64,000 bases of DNA from Rhyacichthys aspro (Eukaryota > Chordata > Actinopteri > Gobiiformes > Rhyacichthyidae). The stretch spans positions 18,083,906-18,147,905 of the forward strand of contig CM072160.1 in assembly GCA_036850595.1 (NCBI GenBank), in the 5' to 3' direction. The position numbers were made by a program, and so were the translations under genes. The notes beneath the pieces were generated by a model, which was given only the letters and a program-made list of their open reading frames with translations, had not been told where the DNA came from and searched no databases. Positions within the stretch are counted from its first letter, which is position 1, and each line of letters starts with the position of its first letter. Shown here in pieces: positions 38,440 to 50,100 of the stretch.

Positions 38440-38885
38440 TCAGCCCACAGTGGAAGTTTGGCCAATCACAGCTCACTTCCAGTAAAAAGGAGTGCTCCTA
38501 TTGGTCGACACTGATGTAAACAACGAAGGACTGAGGAATTAAACAAGGAAATTGGTAATTTCATTGCAAAATGCGTCTTATCTCACATCAAAACAGCTCC
38601 AAAAAGAAAAACTGAAGCAATTTAAACATGGATAAATGTTGGCAATGCTTCAGAGATAATTACAGGATCACTACAGTCTAACAATAAACTCCAAAGCTAA
38701 AAGTTTCAGGTAAGCTTCAGTTACATAAAGTATTAGGATTTTGTGGAGGAAAATTGGTCCATTTTTACCTTTTTTAAATAAAAAAAGCAGGAAAGGTGAC
38801 TACGCTGCTTTTGGGGGAGAGTGGTGGGGCTGAAACTGGGACAGCAAACAGAAGAAAATTAGGTGGTGTAGCTTTAACTTTGAAT
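38440..38885 (-). repeat. dispersed repeat family A, copy (reverse orientation)
   Basis: The reverse complement contains TTAAAGCTACACCACCTAAT, TTTTCCTCCACAAAATCCTA, and CAGTGTCGACCAATAGGAGC. These align in order with 21060-21430 (TTTTCCTCCACAAAATACTA … CAGTGTCAACCAATCGGAGT). It is the longest copy in the window. Confidence 0.65.
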
Positions 38886-39929
38886 TTCATATGCATGAGT
38901 AGATGACATTCACTCAGTATAAATACAAAATATAGGTCTTTTACAGCATTACTTTAACACATTTGGTTAGGTCAGGTTAGTAAAAACAAGTTGAAGGCTG
39001 ATCTGATATAAATGCAGACCAATTAAATAAATAAAAGTGCTTTACTTTCCTCTAATATTTGATTACTGTTGCCATCCACCATACTCCATTAATAATGATT
39101 GAGTTAACTGTAAACCTGCTTCTGAAATGAAAAAACTCTGATTTGGACTGGTCTGAGTAGGGCAACCCTGAGTTCAGATCCAAACTCTACATTGGTTCAA
39201 CCTGTGACAGTATTGTACTCTCCTGCTGCGTCACACAAAATGAATCAACAGTACACACCAGTCGCGAGCAGAGCGGTATAGCCGTTTAGCGACTCCACGG
39301 CTAACGCAACAGTTTTCTCTTCTTAATTAGCAAGAAGCCGTTGTACTTTTTGGTGCCTGGATAAATAAGTGGAAACTTTGTCTAATGGATCTCTGGAGGA
39401 CGGTCTGATGTCTCCAGTGGCTTGTTATAGTCTGCTTTCCACTTCCTTCCTGTTCGTCAAGGTCCAGTCACTGTGCTGCTTTAGGAAGAAGAAGAAGAAG
39501 AAGAAGAAGAGGAGCAGGCGCTGAGCATAACAGAGCAGTGACATCAGATCTTACATTCACTAGTATCATCGTGGAAGTGGATTGTCTCTTCTGTGTTTCA
39601 TTCACAGTTAAAGTTCCACAATGAAGACAGTAAACAACCCCCACCACTTCCTCAAGCAGCTGTTTTAACATTCCGTGTATTCCCTCTGGAGTAAGTGCAT
39701 TTTTATTTCCTGTATGTGCAGATGTACTGTATCTCAAGTGAGTACTCTTTTTTTTTTTTTTTTTTTTTGGAGTGTATTTCCCCAGAAGATAATAAAAGTA
39801 GAGCAAACTGCAAGTAATGTACTGCTTAAGTGTCGAGAGGCTTAATCCCTGGCTAGTTCAGAAAAAGTAGGCGGATATAAAATGAGCCAACACCAAAATT
39901 CAACTCTGCTCTCATTTTTACTGATTGTT
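38886..39929. other. intergenic; (GAA)n and poly-T tracts
   Basis: (GAA)8-9 lies at 39486-39512 and a T run at 39749-39768. The sequence between is unremarkable. Confidence 0.5.
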
Positions 39930-40060
39930 AAAAAAGACTGTATGATCTAATTTTTCAACAGTCATTACTTCCTTGTGGTAATTGGCATAAACCAATAGGA
40001 GCTGGCCTAAATCAAGAGCAAGCATGTGATTGGCCAAGCGTGTGCTGAGCATCCTCATCT
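39930..40060 (+). repeat. partial family A copy
   Basis: AAACCAATAGGAGCTGG and AGCATGTGATTGGCC match the distal part of family A (ACCAATCGGAGTGCTCC…AGCATGTGACC). It lies directly beside the CAGAGGTG-ended element. Confidence 0.4.
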
Positions 40061-40062
40061 AC

Positions 40063-40615
40063 CAGAGGTGTGTACGTGAGACACAAAACTTGTAACACAA
40101 CTTGGAGTTTAACACCAATGACTTGAGACTTTACTCAGACTTGAACCTCTGACCTGAAAAGACTTGATGCTTCTCTCCCACAGATTAAAAGAATGTTATT
40201 TGAAAAGTGTGTACAAAACAAGAGTTAAACCACACGCTACTCGCATGACGCTGCCTTCAAATGCGCTCTGTAAAGCTCAGTGCTTCATGCCAAACCAAAG
40301 GCCAAAAAGCTGCCCACACATTGTAAATGACAGATCACAAAAGCATAGAAAAAATCATTATGGCATGTTTGACTAAATATTCTATAGAAATACAAGCACT
40401 TGCCAGTTGTACTTGCTTTGTAATTTTGTTATAAATTCAGATTTAAAAGCTCACATCGTTTAATTTTAACATTTAACAGACTGGAAAGGACTTGAAACCT
40501 TGAAGTTAAGGAATTTGGACTTGACTTGGACTTCAGAGCCTTGACTTGGAACTTGTGGACAAAGACTTGAGACTTATGTGTGACTTGCAAAACACTGACT
40601 TGGTCCCACCTCTTG
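40063..40615 (-). mobile_element. teleost DNA element with 'CAGAGGTGGGACCAAGTCA' end
   Basis: The right end, read on the minus strand, is AAGAGGTGGGACCAAGTCAG, then TTTTGCAAGTCACACATAAG and repeated 'AAGTC' words (CAAGTCTTTG, CCAAGTCAAGG). The left end is CAGAGGTGTGTACG, giving short inverted termini (CAGAGGTG). This is a familiar fish repeat. The target duplication is not clear. The plus strand reads as serial ACTTGGACTTG. Confidence 0.65.
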
Positions 40616-40712
40616 GATCACCTAAAATCCTCCATTATAAAGCCAAGATGACGTCTTAAATGAACACTACCCAATTTTCTTCTCTTGCATTAAAGGAAAA
40701 TGTTTCATAATG

Positions 40713-40890
40713 CAATCCAGCCATAGGAAGTCACAAGCCAGTGCATGTTTGTGCCAGTCCCAAGCGGGCTGCATCAGGAAGGACATCTGTAATAAAAATT
40801 TGCAGAATATAACATGCAAATGACTAATAATGATTTGCTGTGGTGACCCGTGAAGTCAAAAGCCAAAAGGCGAAGAATGAGTTCTAATGG
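40713..40890 (+). repeat. decayed LINE-type 3' tail ('GCATCAGGAAGGACATC...GCTGTGGTGACCC')
   Basis: Ordered words GTCACAAGCCAGTGCATGT, GCTGCATCAGGAAGGACATCTG, TAAAAATTTGC, AACATGCAAATGA and GCTGTGGTGACCCGTGAAG match a very common teleost retroelement tail (GTTGCGTCAGGAAGGGCATCCGGCGTAAAA…CCGCTGTGGCGACCCC). The CpGs are lost to TpG/CpA, which marks it as old. Confidence 0.65.
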
Positions 40891-42516
40891 CATATGGTAA
40901 TAGGAATGATCTGTAACAAAAATAAAAATTAAAAATAAACTTTATTATCAGATTTTAATGTATAAAAGCTTTGGCTTGCTCATATGCTCCATCTCAAATA
41001 TGGGACACTCCGATGTCAACATACAAATTAGAAAAAATGCAGGTGGGTGTTTTAAATGATACCTTACTCACTGCTTAGTAATATTCTTTTCTTTGGAGAT
41101 ACTTGCTGTAGTGACATGTGCTCCTTAAACTCTGAAAAGTGACATGAAGAAATCTAAACGGCTGACAGCATGAGTGACAGTCAGTCAGAAGATGGCTGCA
41201 GTTCTAAGAGAGGGTCCTTGTTAATTCCTCTGTTGTAAAGTCACTGACCGGCCCGGGCTGGTCTCAGATGTGATGTGGACGCACCATTATGTGAAGCGTA
41301 ACTGACACCAGCGCTGTGCCCTAAGTAAACCCCAGGGAAGGCTAAGGTTAAGCTGGAAAACAAAAACGCTAACCCAGGTCATGTAATAGGCCTCTCAGTT
41401 TGCGTCTGTCTTTGTCGAGCCCACTGGAGGAGAGCTCATTTATTTAATAGCCTGCCGATTCAGTGCCAGGTTTTTGGTGCACTAAAACAGAAGGCAGCCA
41501 CAATGGAAGTATAGCAACAGAGAAAACAGACAGAGAAATGGGAGGACTGACTCTTTCCTCACGTTCAGCGGCGAGATGTGATTTCCAACGTGAAGATCTG
41601 TGTCAGCCATCTGGCGTTGGAGGAGAGCGGGGAACTGTGTCAGCAGGCCGTTGTCAATAATGCAAGGATGCATGCTGTCGCTACATAATTGTCATTTCAA
41701 GAGCACACTTCGATGAAATGTCAGCTTTAGTGTGTGTTCTCTTCTCAGGGTCAGAAGGAAACACAGATGTGATGTTTATTTGATTACAGTCGGTTCTAAT
41801 CTGTCAAAAGTAATGTTTCAGGTTTATTTTTTAGCATTTGGCAGCGGTGTTCTGAGACTTTCACATTCAAAAGATGTTTCTGGCAAGCACTTGGACATTT
41901 GGTCATTGTGGAAATGTGATAAATTGCACTGTACTGCAATTGCTACACATCTGTCGGGGCAATGAGGTTGCATTGAGGTTCCTAAAAAATGGAACAGTAA
42001 AGGCAAAGCCAAACACACTGCAGTCTCTTGATTAGTCGACACTCAGGCAAAAACATCCATGGAAAAGGATAAACACAAAACAGCAAGATTTTTGCAAACA
42101 AAGCATGTCTTGTCTTTAAGATAAACAGCTAAAGTCTGTCCCATTTTACAGTGCTACCTGGGTTCACTTCTTGACTTGGTTCCATTTTCTATTTTCTACT
42201 GGAAATTAAGATACTGACAGTACAAGTGACATGAGTGAAGGACACAGATAGCAACTTTTTACCCTATGACAGTAAAGCACATTTTTGCATTAAATGTAGA
42301 TTTTTTTTTTAACAAAATAACTGTTTGTTGATGTTTTTTTTTTGTGAAATTAACATCAGACCAGGGTTTTACCAGTGGGTTTGTTCGTAGACAACATGTG
42401 ACTGCAATTCTACCATAGTTGTTCACATGCTCTAAAAAGAGTGTGAAGTTTGGATCTTCACTCAACGCCTGCAGATGCCACAAAAAAGCCAAAAACGAAA
42501 CTGCCAACCCTTTAAG
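40891..42516. other. intergenic; unique block at 41160-41700
   Basis: 41160-41700 is ordered, GC-richer DNA (GACCGGCCCGGGCTGGTCTCAG, GTTCAGCGGCGAGATGTG), a candidate regulatory element 2.4-2.9 kb downstream of the igsf5 stop. The rest shows nothing. Confidence 0.3.
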
Positions 42517-42694
42517 CAGGGATCAGCATCTTTGACTGGCTGATAGGTAGATGGGGGGCCACTGCGTGTCAATGTGGTTATTATGCACCGCACCAGGAGG
42601 CTTCGGGACTGAGATGAGCTGAGTACTGCTGAACTGAGTGGACCAGAAATGATTGGCTGCGGGCCAGAATAGTCCCGGTGTTTGACGACCCCTG
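42517..42694. mobile_element. short hAT-like non-autonomous element
   Basis: The left end CAGGGATCAGCATCTTTGAC and the reverse-complemented right end CAGGGGTCGTCAAACACCG match the CAGGGGTC.GCAAAC terminus of hAT MITEs. The interior contains GGGGGCCACTGCGTG and GCGGGCCAGAATAG, typical 'GGCCC' words of this group. The flanks (CCCTTTAAG / CCCTAAGG) are only loosely alike, so any target duplication has decayed. Confidence 0.6.
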
Positions 42695-43449
42695 CCCTAA
42701 GGTAAAGTTGCATTTGCAGTTTGTGACAAAGTTTTTCAACAGTCTTTTTTCATTTTTGCTAAATGCCATTTCCCTAGCTGCACCTCAGCAGAACTTAGCC
42801 ACCGTGCCATGCTTTTTTCCTAATGGTTAGAAGAGGTCAGTCACTTTCAGTCGGTCGCTTTCTCTTGTTGTATGACCCGTTGTTGACCTCTGTGTCGTCT
42901 TCTGCAGGAATAAGAATTGTAAATACATTCATTATAACGTAACGAGAGACACATGAGTTCACAATAGAGTAGATTGCAAATGACTGCATTTGTTTTCGGA
43001 TGCATTTCCACTCGTAAGATTGAGTCAGTGAGCTATTCTTGAAGTCATATTCGCCTGTTTGAGCTTGTCAGCAGAAATAAATCACATCTTGAGCTCAAAA
43101 AACTGTGATGAGAACCAGAGCTGACCTTGAGCTTTCCCCATTCAACACGAAATACAGCGCTGATTGCACGCTTTCATGTTCCTTTTGGAGAAATAAGTCA
43201 TGAGAAATAACGACAGCAGCAGGCACTTTTTTGATGTTTGTGACATGATCAGAGCGAATGCATCGTGTGTGGATAGAAATACAAAAACAATGCCAGTCTT
43301 TTTCTCTCGCAGGCGTCATTTGAACGGCTCATTTTGATAACAGGCGTGCCGTAAAATGTCACACAGATTCATATACCTCCGTCTCCGGCGCTCAGCTCCC
43401 TCCCATTCCTCACCATTATGAAATGCAAATGTTATGTCACCCACTTCAC
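42695..43449. other. downstream flank of igsf5; unique block at 43000-43450
   Basis: Ordered sequence including TTTGAACGGCTCATTTTGATAACAGGCG and ATTATGAAATGCAAATGTTATG (octamer-like ATGCAAAT). It is possibly conserved. A minus-strand frame here has no domain. Confidence 0.3.
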
Positions 43450-44103
43450 GCGGAGATAAATCTGTTATTCTGCGCAGCACTGGTCTCTGCAACACCACCA
43501 GTCTTTCTCACACACGAGTTCAACATGGATGCTACCATTTTTCACAAGAGGAGGCAAGAATGTCACATCAACGAAATGACACAAGAGGCAGTGGATTGTA
43601 GCATCTTGAAAACCCAATACAACATATATGACTGACTGGCCATACCTGTGACAGAGGTTTTACTACATACAAGGCGGTAACATCACCTCCAATGATATAT
43701 GGAACCAATAACTTCTTCTCTATGGTATCACTCAATGCTGTCCAATTTACACAATCACACTTTCATTGTCCAATAATGGGATATAACACTTCCCCTCAGG
43801 TGTGTTATTTTACTGCATACATCCTGGCAACACCTTTGGACAACATGTTATTTCTTGCCCCACTGAGCTTAGCGTTAATGATGTCACTGTTTCCAGATCT
43901 TCATCAGGTAAACATTTACGACTGCAGTGGAAATGACGGCCACAGGTATAAAAAAAAGAATACATATAAAATACAAAACAACGCTATATCCGAGGAAGAT
44001 ACACAAAATATAAATTGACACGTTATTCAAATTCTCAGATGAAGTTAAATGTGGTGACAAAAAAAAAAATGCTGAATTGTTATTTAGAATATAGCAAGAC
44101 TTG
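43450..44103 (-). other. region downstream of the igsf5 stop, probable 3' UTR and flank
   Basis: A/T-rich on the minus strand with T runs. I found no AATAAA in the first few hundred bases; variants could serve. A clear minus-strand AATAAA appears only near 41826. The 3' end is therefore unassigned. Confidence 0.3.
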
Positions 44104-44199
44104 CTATACTGTGGTGATTCTCCTGATGTTCGTGGTGCTTTCCTGGCCTTGGCTCTCACTCTGGAAAGACTGGCTTCTTGAGGAGACAACGTCAGGAAC
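44104..44199 (-). CDS. igsf5: igsf5 coding exon 8: terminal exon with PDZ-binding C-terminus
   Basis: After the acceptor CGTTCCTCTTCAG the phase-0 frame runs 31 codons, starting VPDVVSSRSQSFQSES, rich in Ser and Gln, and ending NIRRITTV before TAG at 44104-44106. The last four residues fit the class I PDZ ligand pattern (S/T-x-hydrophobic), equivalent to the TTVV end by which JAM4 binds MAGI-1 PDZ domains. The +1 frame is also open here, but only this frame continues exon 7 and gives a PDZ end. I could not place a convincing polyadenylation signal close downstream. Confidence 0.75.
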   Translation of the reverse strand, partial: VPDVVSSRSQSFQSESQGQESTTNIRRITTV

Positions 44200-47100
44200 C
44201 TGAAGAGGAACGCAGCTTGTGGTTAATATTTTCATGTTCATCAGTACTCTTTGTGGCGCCTTGTGTGTGACAACAGCTCCAGCTTGTTGTAATAGATTTT
44301 GCCATGCATCAGCAAAGCTAAATAACCAAAAGTTGATAATGCCATCTTGTGAACAGAGCCAATAAACTAAAGTAAAAGTATGCAGGCAGGAGCTTCACGT
44401 CGACTACCATTTAGTTTCCGCCAAAGGGAGTTTTTTTTATTAACTTAGCTAGCATTAGTAGACAGGTATTATACCACTACACTCGTCAGTAACACAAACC
44501 AAGGTGGAACTCATTTTTCTGACATGTTCAACTTCTAACATTGTTCACCTTGTGGACAGCTACCTTGGGAACTCAGTGGAAACTTGCTTTAGGTTCAGTC
44601 AGTTGGAGCAACTTTAAACCACACAAAACATTTGCATATTTACAATTTACCGGCCAAATTCTACCTTCTTCAGTAGAATCAATGTCTGCTCTCAATCTGA
44701 ATGTTGCACTGCAGCAACAGCATCTCTGGAAAATAGTGTCAAATGCAATTGTGTTTTGAAAATTCTTGGATTCTAAAGTGCATCTTATCCCAGAGGACAA
44801 TATTCCACTTAACACACCTGTTCTCTGTTTCTCATGTGGAGTTATTACTCTGTGTACAAAATGTTTTATGTTGTTTTTACTGTATGTATGTAGACCACTG
44901 GAACACTCGTATTAGAGTGTAACTTGTTGTAACCTTGAAACAAATAATCAAAGCCCAGAGAGTGTGCAGCTAACTCTTCCTCATTCTTTGTTAGATGCTG
45001 GGATATTACACAGGACCTATCAATACAGAACCTTAAAAAGAATGGATAAATCCATCAGGTCCAACCCTCCGAGGCACAATTACCTCATAAATATTGACAG
45101 GCTTAGATCACGTTTAAAGATTAAGTAGATTACAGCGATAAAAAATGTCATTTTCCAATTTTGTCTCGGTCAGGTCTTGCAGTATTCATGCCGACATGAG
45201 TCGGGTATATTTGAAAATAACTTGGCACATCCACATCGGCACATCTTGTGGATTTATGAAGGGCTTTACAAATTGCGTACAGATTGCATTACAATTTTAT
45301 GAATAAATCACTAAACCCTACTCTGTTTCTCATTTTGCTGGTCCCGTCTGTTGAGCTTACCTTTTCCGAGGTGACAATGTCTGTTATGTGGCTGCGGGCG
45401 CCAATGATTAGCTCATTGAAAACGGCATCTGTGGAGTGAGAGACAACCATTTGTGCTTGATTCACACTGAATGTGGGAAATGATGGTAGAAGTCAGAAGT
45501 CATTTATGTAAATGAGATGTATTCAGGAAAAATATGTAGTTTAATATATAGTGTTTAATGTGAAATTGCTATACCTTAACCCAACCCCAAGTAACATTGT
45601 GAAGTTCAGAGTTCACTTGGAAGTGCTCCGAGGGCTTGGTGGCACTGAGGTTCATATGGCAGCATTCACATTTATCCAAGTAAACCGCGCTAACTGAGCA
45701 ACCGCATTAGAGTCCATTTGAACACCACCAAAGCAAGGATGAACGCACCCTTAGTGAACGGTTTGGTACACCACAAGACTATTTCTTTTGTCACAGTTTA
45801 TCAAATGACTCTGGTGTAGACTATAGGTAAACACAAATCTCCTGGACTACCATGATACTGGATTTCTGTAATAAACTCTGGTACAGCTTTAGAGATATGC
45901 AGGTATACATAGTGAAACTTTTTCTTGCAAATACATTCTTCAGAAATTATTAATTACTAAATAATAAAGACTACATTCTCATAATGTCTTCCAAAGGATA
46001 CTTTTTTTTTATCACACAAAAAAAAATAGTGGTCATTACAGAGAAGAGACTGGCAACAGAAGAGGGTTATTTTATGTTTCAAAGAGCAAACTCTCGACAA
46101 AGACTGGTGCTAACTATAAATGCAGAAACATTATTGCTAATTAATTTATATTGTCCTTGTTACTTCTCCCTTCACTAAAGTTAATTTTTAACAATATATT
46201 TTTAACATTACACTAATATACTAATTCCTAAGGAGCACCTTTGGACTCAGCCTAAACTTAATACTCCCTAAAACTTGAATATCTTTTTCTCACCTGTGGA
46301 AGTGTCAGTGGAGTAGCCCAGGTTGACCTTCCCCTCTGTCGCCCCAGCAACTGAGATCCCCCCACTCACTGATTGGTTAAACCTGCAAATGAATGGTCCA
46401 ATGAGAAGCATAACCTTTAACTGAGATATGCAACAGCCATTTTGTTCCATCAGGGTGAGTAGGTACTTTTTTCTGTCACAACGCTGCAGCATTTCAACTT
46501 TATTTCTTTAATGAGCTCTGGGGGATAAGCTTTAGTTTCCATGAGTTTTATTTTTATCAAAGCCATCAAAACTAGTCATGCTTAAAATATTTTTTGATGG
46601 AAAAGGGTGAAAATATGGAGTATGGTGTATCTGCTCCTTATAGCAGCAATTTGAATGTTTATTAAGTTGTGTAAAATATAATGTAGTTTTAGTTTAATGC
46701 ATGCATATGATTTGAAAATGCATTTCTCAATCTTTTTTTTTAATGAGAGGAAACAAAAGCCTATTAACTCTAGAAATAAGCATTAGCCGTATACGCCGAA
46801 TTGATTTAATGTATAAATGGTGCCCAATCAAACGTGACAGAGCAGAGATGCTATTCGACTTCATGTAAAATAAAACATTATTCTATGCAGGATTTAAGGA
46901 TTGGGCAGAAATATGAGAAATCTTGATCTCATTCAAACAATTTAAGACACATATGGCCTAATTTCTAATACCTTCTAGGGATATGGGAAGGATAAAAATG
47001 AGAGAAAATAGTGGGTGTGAAAAGAGACAAAAGATAAAAGGGAAAGAATTCAACTGAAAAATAACAGCAAAATAAATATATGTTAAAAAAATAAGTAACA

Positions 47101-50100
47101 GAAAATGTATTTTATAAGGTATTAGCAAATGATTAATAAGCCTTTACTAGATGTCAAATAATATTTGTGGGTTATTTGGAAATACTTTATAAGTGTGTTC
47201 ATAATTGTGATGTGGTACTTAAAAGCATTGCTGTTGAGTCTTATGATAAAAACTTCTATCTTCATTTAAAAATTCTTTTATCACCAAACACTAACCTCCA
47301 TGAGTCTGGACAAATTGGTATTTAATCCAGTGTCTATTCATGATGTATTACCAAATAACTGATATCTTTACATAATAGTAATTTTTATTATTTGTTTATG
47401 TTTTGTTAAAGTACCTCAGAAGACAAATTGCTAAATTTATTCATACCCATATTACTTGGCTAAGTAAATAAAATCAATCTGATTTTTATATATTATATTA
47501 TATTATATTATATTATATTAATTATATTATACTATATTATATATATTTTTATTTATATACGTATTTATATTTTACATTGACCATCAAGTCCTCTCTTTAG
47601 ACTGGGGGTCTTTAAAAAACTAAAACTCATTAGGTCTTTGTTTTTTATTTACTACTTTTTGTTTCAGGTGTATAGCACACCATCTCCTACTCCAGAGTGG
47701 CTTCTGGTTTGTTTGTTTTTTCTTTCTTTTTTTTCCTACTTTTTTTCCAGATGTAAACAAATGTGATGAGCTGTGAATGTAAATTAACATCATCAATAAA
47801 AACTTATGTTCCAGCTCTTATTACCTTATAGCATGCTGCAGGCCTGGTTCTGAAAAGTAGCAGAAGGAAAAAGAAAATGAGCCGTGACTTGGTTATTCAC
47901 AGTGCACTGACCACACAACTACTGTTATTGCTCTAGAAAAGTTGTAAACGTCCTGGCATTTATTACTTTTTCGGTTGCTCTGATATTGTAGCCTGGAGTG
48001 AGTTTACAATTCAAAGGTAAAAAGCTGCAGTGTTAATGAGTTTTGTAACACGGCTTCACGGTTTACCAAAGGTCCTCCTGGCCACTGCAAAAAGCGACAA
48101 CAATATAAGCACGATGCAGATGGTGCTAGCCCCAGGAGACGGATAAACCGCTTCTTTTACAGCGAGAGGAATTGCCTTTGTCATTATTTTAAAATCCCTG
48201 CTGCTGCGCCGTCCAAAGTCTTAAGGGCGACTATATTCTTTGCTTAATAGGAGGATGTGTTGCTCCCCATTGAGGTGGCGTTTCCGAAAGGAGCTTAGCG
48301 ACTTGGAAGCATGCCATCGCTTATAATATCCGTATAAACTTCCCCAGTGAGAGTTAGGAGAAGTTACAGTCAGGTGTCGCACCAAAGCAAGGACAGCTGT
48401 GTTGGAGATTTCAGGTGGAGAATCAGCAGTCGGGGAGAAAAGGTCACGAGTATTTTTTGATAATCCGCCGGTGTGATTAGCAACAGACCAGAATCAGTCA
48501 CAGGGATTACACTGACTCGTAAAAGTGTGACTTTAGGCCACTGTTGGTTATCTCACACAAACAGCCCTCCTCTGCTAAAAAATGAACAGAGACCCACTGC
48601 AAAAACATCTCTGTAATGTACCATCAGTCTGGCCACAGCTACTTCCTGGCATTCTCCTTGTAGAGATTAACAAAGGTATCCTAGAAAAGTACATCTGTCT
48701 GCACCTAGACTGTCACTGTGCTTTATCAGTGCATCAGACCACTGCAAACAAATGGATTTTGAATAATGCGGTCAATAAATACATGGTTTTTACTTTTGCA
48801 TTGGTTTCCAACAGATCTTATTGCAGGTTCACTTGTTAATCTGATAATTTTATTTGTAAAAATTGGGGTTGCTATAGAGAACACAGTTAAGTGGTACAGC
48901 AAAGTTTCATTAATAAACATCTATATCATTTCACCTTTGTTAGATTTCTAACCAGTGGATTCTTTATCAGCTTGAGTATTAATTCATATTTAACTACGAT
49001 TGCTTATTCTTCACAGATTTGAGGGGCAGGAGCCTGTCCCACCTGCTTTAGGTTAACAATCACAAGGGCTAACACTTCGCCCACTCATTTACTATAGTCA
49101 ATTCACAATCATTATTATATATCATTAACCTTTTTTTTTTTTAACAGAATTTATTTTAGATGCTCCGTATTCAGTGACCAAAACAGATGGTTGTGACGCC
49201 CAACCCTAACTAGCTAGGGTTTGGACAATATGAAGTATATATTGTTACTGTATTTTTTACTTTCGCATTATTGTGATTTTTGTTTCAATTTTCACTTTTA
49301 GTGGTGGACTCTGAGACATGGACAGAAGGGTAACCTTTATGTTTTAAAATTTACGTTCTTTCCATGTCAGTTTCAGACTTAACGTAAAATTTAATAAATG
49401 TTTGTTGTATCATGTTATTATCATGGCCTCTGTATCTCAAATTACATAATAAAAAAAAAAAAAAGCTTAGTTTAGATTAGATTCCCATCCAATCAAAACT
49501 GCAGGAAAAAAAGCCATGATAGCTATGATAGTAAATAGATTCTGGCTACAAACTTAACCTAGTTTGAGAAAGAAAACCACTATAAACACCACAGACTGAG
49601 CACTGCAGCTGCTCATGACTCCCCCTAATGGCTGGGAGGGCCTCTGTTGATACAAATGACATATTTTGCATTTGTAGGACGTTTTAAAATATTTGAATGT
49701 AAAATATGACACGTAGTCCCTTTAAACTTGACAACTTGCTCAAGGCATCATAGCACTAGTTGGTTACACGAGGTGAGAAGTCATTACTCTGGATTTTTAC
49801 AGTTGTTCCGTGACCTTTGTGCTGTTTCCTGAGGAGGAAAGCTTTGTGCTGACAACAACAGCTCTACCTTTGTCTGAAAAAATATAGCGTGCCCTTGGAG
49901 GAGGCCAGCGTGGGGCAGTGCCAAGCCACAGCGTGTATCCGCCTATCTCCCTCATTATACTTTAATCACAGTTTCCCTCGCCGAGAACGTAGGGGGAGGC
50001 TACGCTTTCTCACCCCCAGCAATTTAAGTGAAAGAAAAAGTGCCTACTTGTTCGTCTCCTTTCTCTGTAGCAGAGGACAGTGCAGATGCAGAGCAGGGCG

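Larger units (their letters stand above)
46383..50013. other. igsf5 intron 5
   Basis: Contains an AT microsatellite (47487-47550), a unique ordered block at 48000-48550 that may be a conserved non-coding element, an old repeat at 49015-49115, and AT-rich DNA with A/T runs (for example 49130-49142 and 49450-49464). No extra cytoplasmic-tail exon is needed: the phase of exon 5 joins exon 6 directly. Confidence 0.45.

Noticed and set aside
39484..39515. GAA-repeat as the Lys-rich C-terminus of pcp4
   Set aside because: It is a simple (GAA)n tract on the wrong side of the pcp4 start, with no IQ motif beside it.
43884..44189. A 101-codon minus-strand frame over the igsf5 3' end
   Set aside because: It is in a different frame from the true terminal exon. 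Only the phase-0 frame continues exon 7 and ends in a PDZ ligand.
50024..50032. Alternative donor AA|GTAGGC in igsf5 exon 5
   Set aside because: It is a weaker site and leaves one base of a codon, which does not match the phase of exon 6. The GGG|GTGAGA donor does.
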